Below, one piece after another: positions 25,508 through 33,621 of a DNA stretch of 37,592 nt. A program made the position numbers and the translations under genes. Origin of the DNA: Bdellovibrionales bacterium (GTDB lineage: Bacteria > Bdellovibrionota > Bdellovibrionia > Bdellovibrionales > UBA1609); the NCBI GenBank assembly GCA_015163875.1, contig JAAOIH010000011.1:1-37592 (forward strand), given 5' to 3'. Below the pieces are notes generated by a model. The model was not told the origin of the DNA, ran no database searches, and saw only the letters and a program-made list of their open reading frames with translations. Every line of letters begins with the position of its first letter. The first letter of the stretch is position 1.

Positions 25508-26251
25508 TTAATTTTCTTTTTTTAATAACATAGCTTCTACTTTTTTAGCATCTTCAATACTGTCTACTCCAATTAATTGTTGCTCTATTTTTTTTACATA
25601 AATAGGAACTCCCCAATAAATTAATCTTAGTTGCTCTAAAGATTCACTTTGCTCTAAAGATACTGGAGGTTTTGAACAAAATAATTTTAAAGCATCGCGA
25701 GTGTAAGCATACAGACCTATATGCTGTAAAGACACATCATCTTTTTTTCTAATAGCGCGAGAATAAGGAACTGGATATCTGCTAAAATAAATTGCTCTAT
25801 CTTTGTGATCACAAATTACCTTAACTGCATTTAAATTATTTTCTTCGCCTCTTGGTAAATTACAAGCCAAAGTGCTAACTGCTAAATTATTTGTTAAAGT
25901 TTTGTTTAATAAAGTTTTAACAGCTAAGTCAATATGACCTGGCTCTAACAAAGCTTCGTCGCCTTGAATGTTTACAATAATATCTTCTAAAGAATTTTTA
26001 ACTGCAGCCCAAACTCTATCACTTCCTGATGATAAGTTAGAATCTGTCATCACAATATTTACTGGAAACTTTTTTAAACTGTTTTTAATTTCTTCGCTAT
26101 CGGTTGCAACAATTACAGAGCTTAAAGATGTAGCCTTTAGTGAGCTTTCTACAACCCAGTGAAGAAGCGGCTTTCCCGCAATTATATGTAATAATTTCGA
26201 AGGAAATCTAGTAGAGGCTAGACGGGCAGGTATCACTCCAACGGCTTTCAT
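25508..26251 (-). CDS. kdsB: CMP-Kdo synthetase (3-deoxy-manno-octulosonate cytidylyltransferase)
   Basis: Activates Kdo with CTP for transfer to lipid A. The N-terminal nucleotide-binding motif VIPARLASTRFPSKLL is canonical, followed by VATDSEEI, MTDSNLSSGSDRVWAA and NIQGDEALLEP. Length 247 aa is standard. The chain kdsB-pyrG-kdsD is compact and on one strand. It starts with ATG 3' of an AGG motif; the 123-base gap to the regulator gene upstream probably contains its promoter, which I could not pinpoint. Confidence 0.97.
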   Translation of the reverse strand: MKAVGVIPARLASTRFPSKLLHIIAGKPLLHWVVESSLKATSLSSVIVATDSEEIKNSLKKFPVNIVMTDSNLSSGSDRVWAAVKNSLEDIIVNIQGDEALLEPGHIDLAVKTLLNKTLTNNLAVSTLACNLPRGEENNLNAVKVICDHKDRAIYFSRYPVPYSRAIRKKDDVSLQHIGLYAYTRDALKLFCSKPPVSLEQSESLEQLRLIYWGVPIYVKKIEQQLIGVDSIEDAKKVEAMLLKKEN

Positions 26252-26374
26252 ACCTGCTTTATTACAGCAACAAAATCACTTTGTAAAAAGCTTTAATCCA
26301 ATGTTAAAAACAAATAGTAATTTTTTCAACTTACACCTGCCTGTTAATAGCCTAAGGCTGTTTTTTGTTACAAA

Positions 26375-27682
26375 TTAACGGTTTTTTTTGAATTTTTTTA
26401 CATCTATTTCGTATGTTTTAATTCTGTCATGCAGGGTGCTTTTTGGAATTCCCAGTTCATCTGCTGTTTTTCTTTGATTTCCAAAATTTGCAGCAAGTCT
26501 TTCGTAAATTACTTTTTTTTCTAAAACTTTAAGAGTGCTTGGCTCTATGTTTTCGTAAGCTTTTAAAATTGGGTTTTGATTTTCTAAAACTATATTTTCT
26601 GATTGTATAATGTCTTTTAAATTGCCTTCTGTTATTTCTTCTTTTCCAAATAAGGCAGCAGCTCTTGCAACAGTATTTTTTAATTCTCTAATTTGCCCTG
26701 GCCAGTCCTGTCTTTTTAATGCCTTTATTGCCATAAAAGAAAATCTTACTTTATATTTTTTTGCGAAAAAATATAATAGTGATTCAAAATCTTCTTCTCT
26801 TTCTGACAAGCTTGGTACTGTTATTTTTAAAACATTTAATCTGTAAAATAAATCTTCTCTAAAATTACCTCTAGCTACTTCTTGTGCTAAATTTTTATGA
26901 GTTGCCGCAATAATTCTAACATTTACTTTTATTGGGTTGTCTGCACCTACGGGTTTAATTTCTTGATTTTCTAAAGCTCTTAAAAGTTTTGGCTGCAGTG
27001 ATAATGGCAGGTCTCCAATTTCGTCTAAAAATAATGTGCTGTTAGATGCCATTAAAAATGCGCCTTTTCTGTCTTGCTGTGCTCCTGTAAAACTTCCCTT
27101 TATGTGTCCAAATAATTCGCTTTCAATTAAGCTTTCATTTAAAGCACTGCAGTTAACATTAATCATTGGTCGGCTTCCCTGTTTAGAATTTTTATGCAAG
27201 CTTTGTGCAATTATTTCTTTACCACTGCCTGATGGGCCGTAAACTAAAACAGGAAAGCTACTGCTTGCAAGTTTTGGAATGTTTAATAAAACTTTTTTCC
27301 AATCTTCATTTTTACTTTCTAAAAAAGAGTCAGAGATAACTTTATTTATTTGCATTAAAAATGTAAATTCTATTTCGCCAATATTAATTTTATCAAAATG
27401 CTCTAGTGCCGCCTCGCCCACTTTAACTCCGTTAACATAAATTCCATTATGACTTTGTAAATCTTTAATAACATATCCAGAATCTTTTTTTTCTATTCTG
27501 GCGTGTCGTGATGATAAAAAAGGATCATCAAACACAACTTGGTTTACAGTGTCTCTGCCTATAGTTAAAAACTCTCCAACTTCTACAATTTGGTCTTTGT
27601 TGCCAGAGTGTTTAATTAACAAATTTGCTACCCCTCCAGTGTGAGGTAAGTTTTGATTTTGTATTAAAGTTTTTGTATACAT
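26375..27682 (-). CDS. FHA-domain sigma-54-dependent transcriptional activator
   Basis: Enhancer-binding protein that would open RpoN promoters in response to a phosphopeptide or partner protein. An N-terminal FHA domain (about residues 20-110) retains GR at 42-43, SxxH at 57-60 and N79. The AAA+ domain has Walker A GPSGSGKE (149-156), the sigma-54 loop as GSFTGA (196-201) in place of GAFTGA, and Walker B LFLDEIGD. A Fis-type helix-turn-helix ends the protein (NQRKTADELGIPKSTLHDRI). It has no response-regulator receiver domain. FHA-activators are frequent in Myxococcota and Bdellovibrionota. Confidence 0.93.
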   Translation of the reverse strand: MYTKTLIQNQNLPHTGGVANLLIKHSGNKDQIVEVGEFLTIGRDTVNQVVFDDPFLSSRHARIEKKDSGYVIKDLQSHNGIYVNGVKVGEAALEHFDKINIGEIEFTFLMQINKVISDSFLESKNEDWKKVLLNIPKLASSSFPVLVYGPSGSGKEIIAQSLHKNSKQGSRPMINVNCSALNESLIESELFGHIKGSFTGAQQDRKGAFLMASNSTLFLDEIGDLPLSLQPKLLRALENQEIKPVGADNPIKVNVRIIAATHKNLAQEVARGNFREDLFYRLNVLKITVPSLSEREEDFESLLYFFAKKYKVRFSFMAIKALKRQDWPGQIRELKNTVARAAALFGKEEITEGNLKDIIQSENIVLENQNPILKAYENIEPSTLKVLEKKVIYERLAANFGNQRKTADELGIPKSTLHDRIKTYEIDVKKFKKNR

Positions 27683-27820
27683 AATTTTATCCTATGGCTA
27701 ATAATCTTTTTTATATTGCCTGTTTATTTACACTATTTATTTTACATACAAATAGATAAACATTTATTACCCTTAACTTTAAAAAAAAGAAATTATTGTG
27801 CCAGCAAACATACAACAATA

Positions 27821-27836
27821 TATCTTTTAAAAGATA
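27821..27836. promoter_or_regulatory. Perfect 16-bp palindrome upstream of the FHA activator
   Basis: TATCTTTTAAAAGATA reads the same on both strands. It lies 139 bases upstream of the activator start and in the 248-base gap after pfkA, which otherwise contains A/T-rich degenerate repeats (27870-27915). It could be an operator or a weak hairpin; the sequence alone cannot decide. Confidence 0.35.
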
Positions 27837-27930
27837 CTCAACCTAGTATAATTACCAAAAAAGACTATTTTATATAAAAATATCCGAAATATTAAAAAAA
27901 TATGTCCGTATATCAAATATATTAAAAAAA

Positions 27931-28935
27931 TTATCCAGCCAAAATACGAATATAATTACTTAACTCTTCTTCATTTAATTCTTTTTTTCTACTAATAACA
28001 TCTTTTAAGTCTAAGCTAGATATTTTTCCCTGCTTTAATACAACGGCTAATTGCTTTGGATTATTTAATAAAAACATTTCTTCTAATAACTCTACAGATT
28101 TAATTCCAAATCTAGCGCCTAAAGATCTGTCTAGGCAGGTTGGTGAACCTCCCCTTTGCATATGTCCAAGAATGGAAACTTTTATATCTATATCTGGTGC
28201 AATTGTTTTTAATTGTTTTGCAATTTGGTATGAGTAAGCTTGTTTGTTTAAATCTTCTGCTACAATTAAAATATGTCCTTTTTTACCTCTGCTTTGTCTT
28301 TTTTTAATATTAGCTGCTACTTGTGGTAATTTTATTTTTAAATTATCTTGAGGCAAAAAAACATCTTCTGCCCCTCCCGATAAAGCTGTATGTAGTGCTA
28401 AAAAACCAAAGTTGTGGCCCATTACTTCTATTAAAAAAACTCTTCCGTGGCTGTCTGCTGTGTCTCGAATACAATCTATTGCAGATAATACAACATTACT
28501 TGCTGTATCAAAACCTAAAGATAAATCTGTGCCGTAAATGTCATTATCAATTGTTGCAGGAATGCCTACTGCATTAATATTAAATTCTTTGTGCAAAGCT
28601 GAAAGACCTTTAAAAGATCCGTCTCCGCCTATGCAAATTAAGGCAGAGATTCCTTGTTCTTTTAAATTGTTATAAGCTTTTTGTCTGACTTCTTTTTTTA
28701 AAAATTCTGGATAACGGGAACTTTGTAAAACAGTCCCTCCTCTTTGAATAATTTGTGCAACAAAATTTAAATCTAATGTTTTAAAATTTTTTTCAAGCAT
28801 TCCTTTGTAAGCTTTTTCAATTCCAATAACTTTCCAACCATTGTGAATTGCTAATCTTACAATTGCCCTTAAGCTTGCATTCATTCCTGGGGAGTCTCCC
28901 CCGCTTGTATATACGCCTAAAATTTTATTATTCAT
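27931..28935 (-). CDS. pfkA: ATP-dependent 6-phosphofructokinase
   Basis: Phosphorylates fructose-6-phosphate, the committed step of glycolysis. The N-terminus VYTSGGDSPGMNASLRA and GGDGS at residues 103-107 mark the ATP-dependent type (pyrophosphate enzymes usually have GGDD). The catalytic ATIDNDIYGTD segment has the base Asp at 130, and the GHMQRGGSPTCLDR motif is near the C-terminus. Length 334 aa is normal. It follows a predicted lipoprotein gene by 8 bases. Confidence 0.97.
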   Translation of the reverse strand: MNNKILGVYTSGGDSPGMNASLRAIVRLAIHNGWKVIGIEKAYKGMLEKNFKTLDLNFVAQIIQRGGTVLQSSRYPEFLKKEVRQKAYNNLKEQGISALICIGGDGSFKGLSALHKEFNINAVGIPATIDNDIYGTDLSLGFDTASNVVLSAIDCIRDTADSHGRVFLIEVMGHNFGFLALHTALSGGAEDVFLPQDNLKIKLPQVAANIKKRQSRGKKGHILIVAEDLNKQAYSYQIAKQLKTIAPDIDIKVSILGHMQRGGSPTCLDRSLGARFGIKSVELLEEMFLLNNPKQLAVVLKQGKISSLDLKDVISRKKELNEEELSNYIRILAG

Positions 28936-28943
28936 TTTAATTA

Positions 28944-29588
28944 TTAATCTTGATCCATTCTTTCTAAGTTTACATCTAAATAATTTAAAGTAACTTCTAA
29001 ATCTATAATTTTATCCTGAATATTAGAGCCAAAAGTTATAAAAAATACTGTTGACCAAAAACTACGGAACATCCAATCTTGAGCTTTGTTAAGATTAAGA
29101 ATTCCTTTTCTAACTTTTCTTTGTAAATAAGAAACATTAATCCTTGTTACAGAATGTTCTTCTTCTAATCTTTCTAAAATAGCATCATATCTTTCTCTTA
29201 ATTCAGGATCTGATTCTGAATCTCTTAATTCTCTAATTTCATCTGCCCTGCTGTTAACTAATGGGGAGTTAACTTTTTCAAGGTTGTCTAAAAGTTTATC
29301 TGCCCAATCAAATAGCTCATCTAATCCAGATTCGTTATCTAAAATTAATCTTGCCAAAGTAAAAGGATTTGCTGCATCAGATACTTTGGAGATTACTTTA
29401 GAATAAGACCTAGCTAATTCTGTATTTAACAGTTTGTGGCTGTTAATTAATTTTTCTGTATTTTTTTCTACTTGTGTTATTTTAGATAAAGGTTGAATGC
29501 CATCAACAGATGACAATTCTATTTGCCCACAAGATATAGTCCATAAAAATAAACTAGACATTAATAGTTTGTATAATAAGGTTTTCAT
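28944..29588 (-). CDS. Predicted lipoprotein, helical, unknown function
   Basis: 214-aa protein with an N-terminal hydrophobic stretch ending in WTISCGQ, a plausible though imperfect lipobox with Cys20 as the lipidation site. The rest is mainly helical and rich in charged residues, with coiled-coil-like stretches at about residues 95-150 (RADEIRELRDSESDPELRER) and 185-212. I do not recognise a family. It has an AGGGG site before its ATG and directly precedes pfkA by 8 bases, so the two are probably cotranscribed, with no obvious functional link. Confidence 0.75.
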   Translation of the reverse strand: MKTLLYKLLMSSLFLWTISCGQIELSSVDGIQPLSKITQVEKNTEKLINSHKLLNTELARSYSKVISKVSDAANPFTLARLILDNESGLDELFDWADKLLDNLEKVNSPLVNSRADEIRELRDSESDPELRERYDAILERLEEEHSVTRINVSYLQRKVRKGILNLNKAQDWMFRSFWSTVFFITFGSNIQDKIIDLEVTLNYLDVNLERMDQD

Positions 29589-29640
29589 AATTTCCCCTTT
29601 TGTTTCTTACAATATTACTCGGCCATGGACTAGCTAGCCT

Positions 29641-29656
29641 AAAGATTGTAATCTTT
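29641..29656. promoter_or_regulatory. 16-bp inverted repeat upstream of the lipoprotein-pfkA operon
   Basis: AAAGATTGTAATCTTT has 7-bp arms around 2 bases. It lies 53 bases upstream of the lipoprotein ATG in a 149-base gap, a position consistent with an operator. The protein binding it is unknown. Confidence 0.35.
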
Positions 29657-29737
29657 AAAAAATAATAAAAATTGTATTAAATATAAAAAGTGACTACAAA
29701 GTATGCTATTTTTTTAAAATTTTGACTTAATAAGATA

Positions 29738-30160
29738 CTAAAAAAACTTTTTTAAATTTTTTATAAAGCCTGTGTTAACAGAATTTTGTTTTTTATAAGA
29801 TGTAATCCGTACAGTTTTAACCCAATCTGAGCCAACAAACTTATTAATTTTCTCTTTTAAAGGCTCAGACGAAAAGGATAAATCTTGTGCTAAGGCTGGT
29901 GTGCTTGCCCAAATACTTAAACAAAAATCACGGTGAAACACTGGTTCTGTTTGTGCTGCCAGATCCTTTCCTACTATTTCTGACCACGATCCCCACACCC
30001 TCCACCTAATAAAACCTTGAGAAAAAAAACTCTTTCCCTTAAATGTAGACTCTAAAACTTGCGAAGGTGTTTCTAGGTTAGATGTTCTTGATTGTTTAAA
30101 TTTTGTTTTAAACATGGGAGGTGTATCAAAAACATATTTGCTTTGTTTTTTATTAGACAT
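29738..30160 (-). CDS. DUF721/DciA-like protein
   Basis: 140-aa protein whose central region follows the DUF721 pattern: WSEIVGKDLAAQTEPVFHRD, then LSIWASTPALAQDLSF and LKEKINKFVG. Members of this family include DciA, the ancestral loader of replicative helicase DnaB, so a DNA-replication role is possible; this is a family inference. I chose the ATG at 30160; a TTG at 30181 would add seven residues. It is divergent from trmFO across an 79-base A/T-rich gap. Confidence 0.8.
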   Translation of the reverse strand: MSNKKQSKYVFDTPPMFKTKFKQSRTSNLETPSQVLESTFKGKSFFSQGFIRWRVWGSWSEIVGKDLAAQTEPVFHRDFCLSIWASTPALAQDLSFSSEPLKEKINKFVGSDWVKTVRITSYKKQNSVNTGFIKNLKKFF

Positions 30161-30239
30161 ATATATATGTGTGACATACAACAGGTAAGTAAATCAATAA
30201 ATATTGCTCTGCAAAAAAATAATAATAGGTTTAAAAAAC

Positions 30240-31613
30240 ATGAAAAAAGTATCTATAGTGGGAGCAGGCCTTGCTGGCAGTGAGTGTGCTTTTCAACTAG
30301 CTGAAAAAGGCTACAATGTAACTTTGTATGAAATGCGAGACAAGCAAATGACACCTGCTCATCAAACTAAAGATTTTGCAGAACTTGTATGCTCTAATTC
30401 TTTTGGAAGCCAAACAAATTACTCAGCTCCTGGGCAGTTAAAATGGGAGGCAGAAAAATTAAATTCACTAATATTAAAAATAGCTAAAAAATATCAAGTT
30501 CCCGCAGGGATGGCTTTAGCTGTTGATAGAAAACTTTTTGCAAAAGAAATTACAAGTCACTTAAAAAAGCACCCTAACATAACAATTATACAAAAAGCTA
30601 TAGACTCTTTAAGTGATCTAAAAATGCCTGCTGTAATAGCATCTGGCCCTTTAACTAATAAAAATTTAGCAAAATCTTTAAGCAATCATCTTAACACAGA
30701 TTCTCTTTATTTTTTTGATGCTATCGCGCCAATAATAGATGCCGAATCTATTAATTGGGATAAAGTTTGGCTTGCTAACAGATTTGATGATGTAGAAAAA
30801 GATTATATTAATTGTCCATTAACTAAAGAAGAATATTTTAATCTTATTACAGAAATTAAAAAAGCAGATACTTTAGAATTTAAAAATTTTGAAAAAAAAG
30901 ATTTAGAATTAATAAAAAACACTCCGTACTTTGATGCCTGCATGCCCATTGAAGTTATTATTAGTAGAGGTGATCTTAGTTTAAGATTTGGCCCACTTTC
31001 TCCAAAAGGTTTAACAAATCCACATAGTAAAGAAAAATCTTTTGCAGTTGTACAGCTTAGGGCAGAAAATAAAAATAAAACATCATATAATATGGTTGGG
31101 TTTCAAACCAAAATGAGTTACCCAGAGCAAAAGCGTATTTTTAAAATGATACCTGGTCTTGAAAATGCAGATTTTTTAAAACTAGGTAGCATTCATAGAA
31201 ATTTATATATAAACAGCCCAAAAAAATTAAATACAAACTTAAGTAGTAAAAAAGATAATCAATTATTTTTTGCAGGACAGATTACTGGAGTTGAAGGTTA
31301 TTTTGAATCTACTTGCATAGGTTTGCTTGCAGCAATTGCAATTGAAAAAGAAAATCTTTTTACTCCCCCTCCACAACAGTCAGCTTTTGGAGCTTTGTTA
31401 AATGCAATTACAGAAGACAAAGAAAACTTTCAACCTACAAATATTAATTTTTCTTTATTTAAACCTTTAACAGAAGATGACATTGTAAAGTTACAAGGCA
31501 GTGATTATATAAAAGATCAAAAATTAAAAGGTCGAAAAAATAAACAAGTTAGACGAGATTTACAAATTAAAAATGCTAAGTATTATTTTTTAAACTGGTA
31601 TAATAGTTTGTAG
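30240..31613 (+). CDS. trmFO: Folate/FAD-dependent tRNA m5U54 methyltransferase TrmFO
   Basis: Methylates uridine 54 in the tRNA T-loop using methylenetetrahydrofolate and FADH2. The FAD-binding GAGLAGSE (residues 8-15), LYEMRDKQMTPAHQT, the Cys-containing ELVCSNSFGS and the C-terminal FAGQITGVEGYFES signature are all present. I chose ATG at 30240 (457 aa) because it places VSIVGAGLAG directly at the N-terminus; an in-frame ATG at 30204 would add 12 residues. TrmFO replaces TrmA in many Gram-positives and deltaproteobacteria-like lineages. Confidence 0.96.
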   Translation: MKKVSIVGAGLAGSECAFQLAEKGYNVTLYEMRDKQMTPAHQTKDFAELVCSNSFGSQTNYSAPGQLKWEAEKLNSLILKIAKKYQVPAGMALAVDRKLFAKEITSHLKKHPNITIIQKAIDSLSDLKMPAVIASGPLTNKNLAKSLSNHLNTDSLYFFDAIAPIIDAESINWDKVWLANRFDDVEKDYINCPLTKEEYFNLITEIKKADTLEFKNFEKKDLELIKNTPYFDACMPIEVIISRGDLSLRFGPLSPKGLTNPHSKEKSFAVVQLRAENKNKTSYNMVGFQTKMSYPEQKRIFKMIPGLENADFLKLGSIHRNLYINSPKKLNTNLSSKKDNQLFFAGQITGVEGYFESTCIGLLAAIAIEKENLFTPPPQQSAFGALLNAITEDKENFQPTNINFSLFKPLTEDDIVKLQGSDYIKDQKLKGRKNKQVRRDLQIKNAKYYFLNWYNSL

Positions 31614-31615
31614 TT

Positions 31616-31640
31616 TTTTGTTTTGTTTTGTTTTGTTTTG
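31616..31640. repeat. (TTTTG)5 microsatellite after trmFO
   Basis: Five exact TTTTG units lie in the 44-base gap between the convergent trmFO and glmS stops. No hairpin accompanies it. A slippage-prone tract in non-coding sequence. Confidence 0.9.
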
Positions 31641-31657
31641 TAGTTTTTTATTTTGTG

Positions 31658-33553
31658 CTATTCTACAGTAACTGACTTTGCTAAATTTCTAGGTTGATCT
31701 ACATCGTGACCTAAATAATCTGAAAAATAATAAGCTAGCAGTTGCATAGGCAGGCTTGCTAAAATAGGATTTAAAGACCAGCAAAAAGATTCTGTTATTT
31801 TAGGTAAAAAAAAGTGCTCTGTTGATAATCTTGCCAGCTCTTTATCTTGATAAGAGCCAATGCCAAAAATTGAAGCTCCCCTTGAGCGAACTTCTTCTAG
31901 GTTGCTTAAAGATTTTTCGTAAAATTCATCTTTTGGAACAAGTGCAATTACTAACATATTTTTATCTATTAAGGCTAGTGGGCCGTGCTTCATTTCGCCA
32001 AAAGAATAAGCTTCTGCGTGTAAATAGACTAGCTCTTTTAATTTTAAAGCTCCCTCCATGCTAATTGGAAAGCTAAAACCCCTTCCCATAAATAAAAAAC
32101 CTTTGTGTTTGCTTAAAAATTCAACTTTATCTTTTATAGCTATTGAAAAATCTAAAACCTCGCCAAGTAATCTTGGCAAAGATAGCATAGAGGCAACAAA
32201 ATCTTTTTCATCTGTGGTAGTTAGTTTATTTTTTATTTTTGCAATTTGTTCTGAAAAAATATTTAAAATAATTAAAGAATTAACAAAAGCTTTTGTGCTG
32301 GCTACGGCAACCTCTACTCCTGCATTCATATAATAAGAAAAATCACTTAAGCGATCAATGCTTGATGATTTGGTATTGCATAAACTAATAACAGAAATTT
32401 CTTTTTCTTTTAACGATCTTAATACAGATAAAGTATCTGCAGTTTCGCCACTTTGTGAAATAAGTAAAACCAAATCATCTTGGTCAATTGGAGTGTGTCG
32501 ATATCTAAATTCGCTGGCAGTGTCCACCTCTACAGAAACACCCGCTGCTTTTTCTATATAATATTTGGCCTCCATTGCGGCGTAAAAACTAGTTCCGCAG
32601 GCAATAATAAAAATCTTTTTAGTTTTTTTTATTTTTTGTTGTAAATCTTTACAGGGTAAAAGTAATTCCATTTTTACTTGATCTATATATGGCGAAATAG
32701 CTTGGACACTTACTTGTGGTTGTTCAAAAATTTCTTTTAACATAAAATGTTTGTATGATTGCTTGCTTAAAGAGTATTGGTCTTTAGAAACTTTTATCCA
32801 AATTAAGTTTTTTTGATCTATTATTTCATTTTCGTTTTCGTTTTTGTTTTCGTTTTTGCTTTTGTTTTCGTTTTTGTTTTTGTCTCGTAGTAAAGAAAAC
32901 TTATCTTTTTTAACTTCGATAATATCTCCGTCTTCTAATGGAAAAAATTCTGTAGCATAGTTTTGAAAAGCCAAGCTATCACTAGAAAAAAAATAAGATT
33001 CATTAGATCTTGCAAATAATAATGGCGGCCCACTTTTTAAAGCTACCAAAGTTTGTGGCTCTTTTACAGATGACACAAGCAGTGCAAATGATCCTTGTAA
33101 AACAGATTTTACTTTTTTAACAGCCTGTAATAAAGATTTTTCTTTTTCGTAATAATTATTTAACAAGTGCGCAATAACTTCTGTGTCTGTTTCGGATTTA
33201 AATACAACACCATCTTTTAATAATTCTGTTTTTAATTTACGATAATTTTCAATAATTCCATTATGAACAATGCTAATTGAGCCAACAATATGTGGATGCG
33301 CGTTTTCTTCTGTAACTTTACCATGAGTTGCCCAGCGGGTGTGTGCTATTCCGTGGCTTCCTAGCATTTCTTGATTGTTAACTTTTTTTTGCAACTGGCT
33401 TAGCTTGCCAACAGCTTTAACAATATTTACATTGTCTTTGTTAAAAATTGCAATCCCAGAGCTATCGTAACCTCTATATTCTAAAGTTTTTAATCCTTCT
33501 AATAAAACTTGTTTAGAGTTTGTAACTCCAACACATCCAATAATTCCACACAT
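31658..33553 (-). CDS. glmS: Glutamine-fructose-6-phosphate aminotransferase (isomerizing)
   Basis: Makes glucosamine-6-phosphate for peptidoglycan and LPS. The glutaminase domain starts at Cys2 (MCGIIGCVG) with GIAHTRWATHG and GIIENY; two SIS domains follow (IACGTSFYAAM, LLISQSGETADTL, GRGFSFPISMEGALKLKE), ending in DQPRNLAKSVTVE. At 631 aa it is about 20 residues longer than E. coli GlmS; the excess is an Asn/Lys/Glu repeat (about residues 223-242) in the glutaminase-to-SIS region. It lies 41 bases after glmU, the usual glmU-glmS order. No glmS ribozyme is seen in that short gap. Confidence 0.97.
   Translation of the reverse strand: MCGIIGCVGVTNSKQVLLEGLKTLEYRGYDSSGIAIFNKDNVNIVKAVGKLSQLQKKVNNQEMLGSHGIAHTRWATHGKVTEENAHPHIVGSISIVHNGIIENYRKLKTELLKDGVVFKSETDTEVIAHLLNNYYEKEKSLLQAVKKVKSVLQGSFALLVSSVKEPQTLVALKSGPPLLFARSNESYFFSSDSLAFQNYATEFFPLEDGDIIEVKKDKFSLLRDKNKNENKSKNENKNENENEIIDQKNLIWIKVSKDQYSLSKQSYKHFMLKEIFEQPQVSVQAISPYIDQVKMELLLPCKDLQQKIKKTKKIFIIACGTSFYAAMEAKYYIEKAAGVSVEVDTASEFRYRHTPIDQDDLVLLISQSGETADTLSVLRSLKEKEISVISLCNTKSSSIDRLSDFSYYMNAGVEVAVASTKAFVNSLIILNIFSEQIAKIKNKLTTTDEKDFVASMLSLPRLLGEVLDFSIAIKDKVEFLSKHKGFLFMGRGFSFPISMEGALKLKELVYLHAEAYSFGEMKHGPLALIDKNMLVIALVPKDEFYEKSLSNLEEVRSRGASIFGIGSYQDKELARLSTEHFFLPKITESFCWSLNPILASLPMQLLAYYFSDYLGHDVDQPRNLAKSVTVE
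32829..32882 (-). repeat. Hexanucleotide repeat inside glmS
   Basis: Nine 6-bp units of the TTTTCG/TTTTTG type in tandem (54 bases; one unit is CTTTTG). On the coding strand they encode an alternating Lys/Asn/Glu run. Every unit is a multiple of three, so expansion or loss stays in frame. Confidence 0.9.
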
Positions 33554-33562
33554 ATATTCTCT

Positions 33563-33621
33563 TTAATCTTTTTTAAAATTTTCTTTATTCTTTTTTAATC
33601 TTTTTTAAAATTTTCTTTATT
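33563..33621. repeat. 32-bp-period tandem duplication at the glmU 3' end
   Basis: The 27 bases at 33563-33589 are repeated exactly at 33595-33621. The second copy is the last part of glmU (encoding NKENFKKD and its stop); the first copy is an untranslated duplicate that forms most of the glmU-glmS spacer and even keeps the duplicated stop. Confidence 0.92.

Noticed and set aside
26340-26374. AGCC/GGCT mini-hairpin with T-run as a terminator after the FHA activator
   Set aside because: The stem is only 4 bp and the T-run lies on the plus strand, where no gene ends; the activator is on the minus strand.
33554-33594. glmS ribozyme or riboswitch upstream of glmS
   Set aside because: The gap is only 41 bases and consists of duplicated glmU sequence; no ribozyme core fits.
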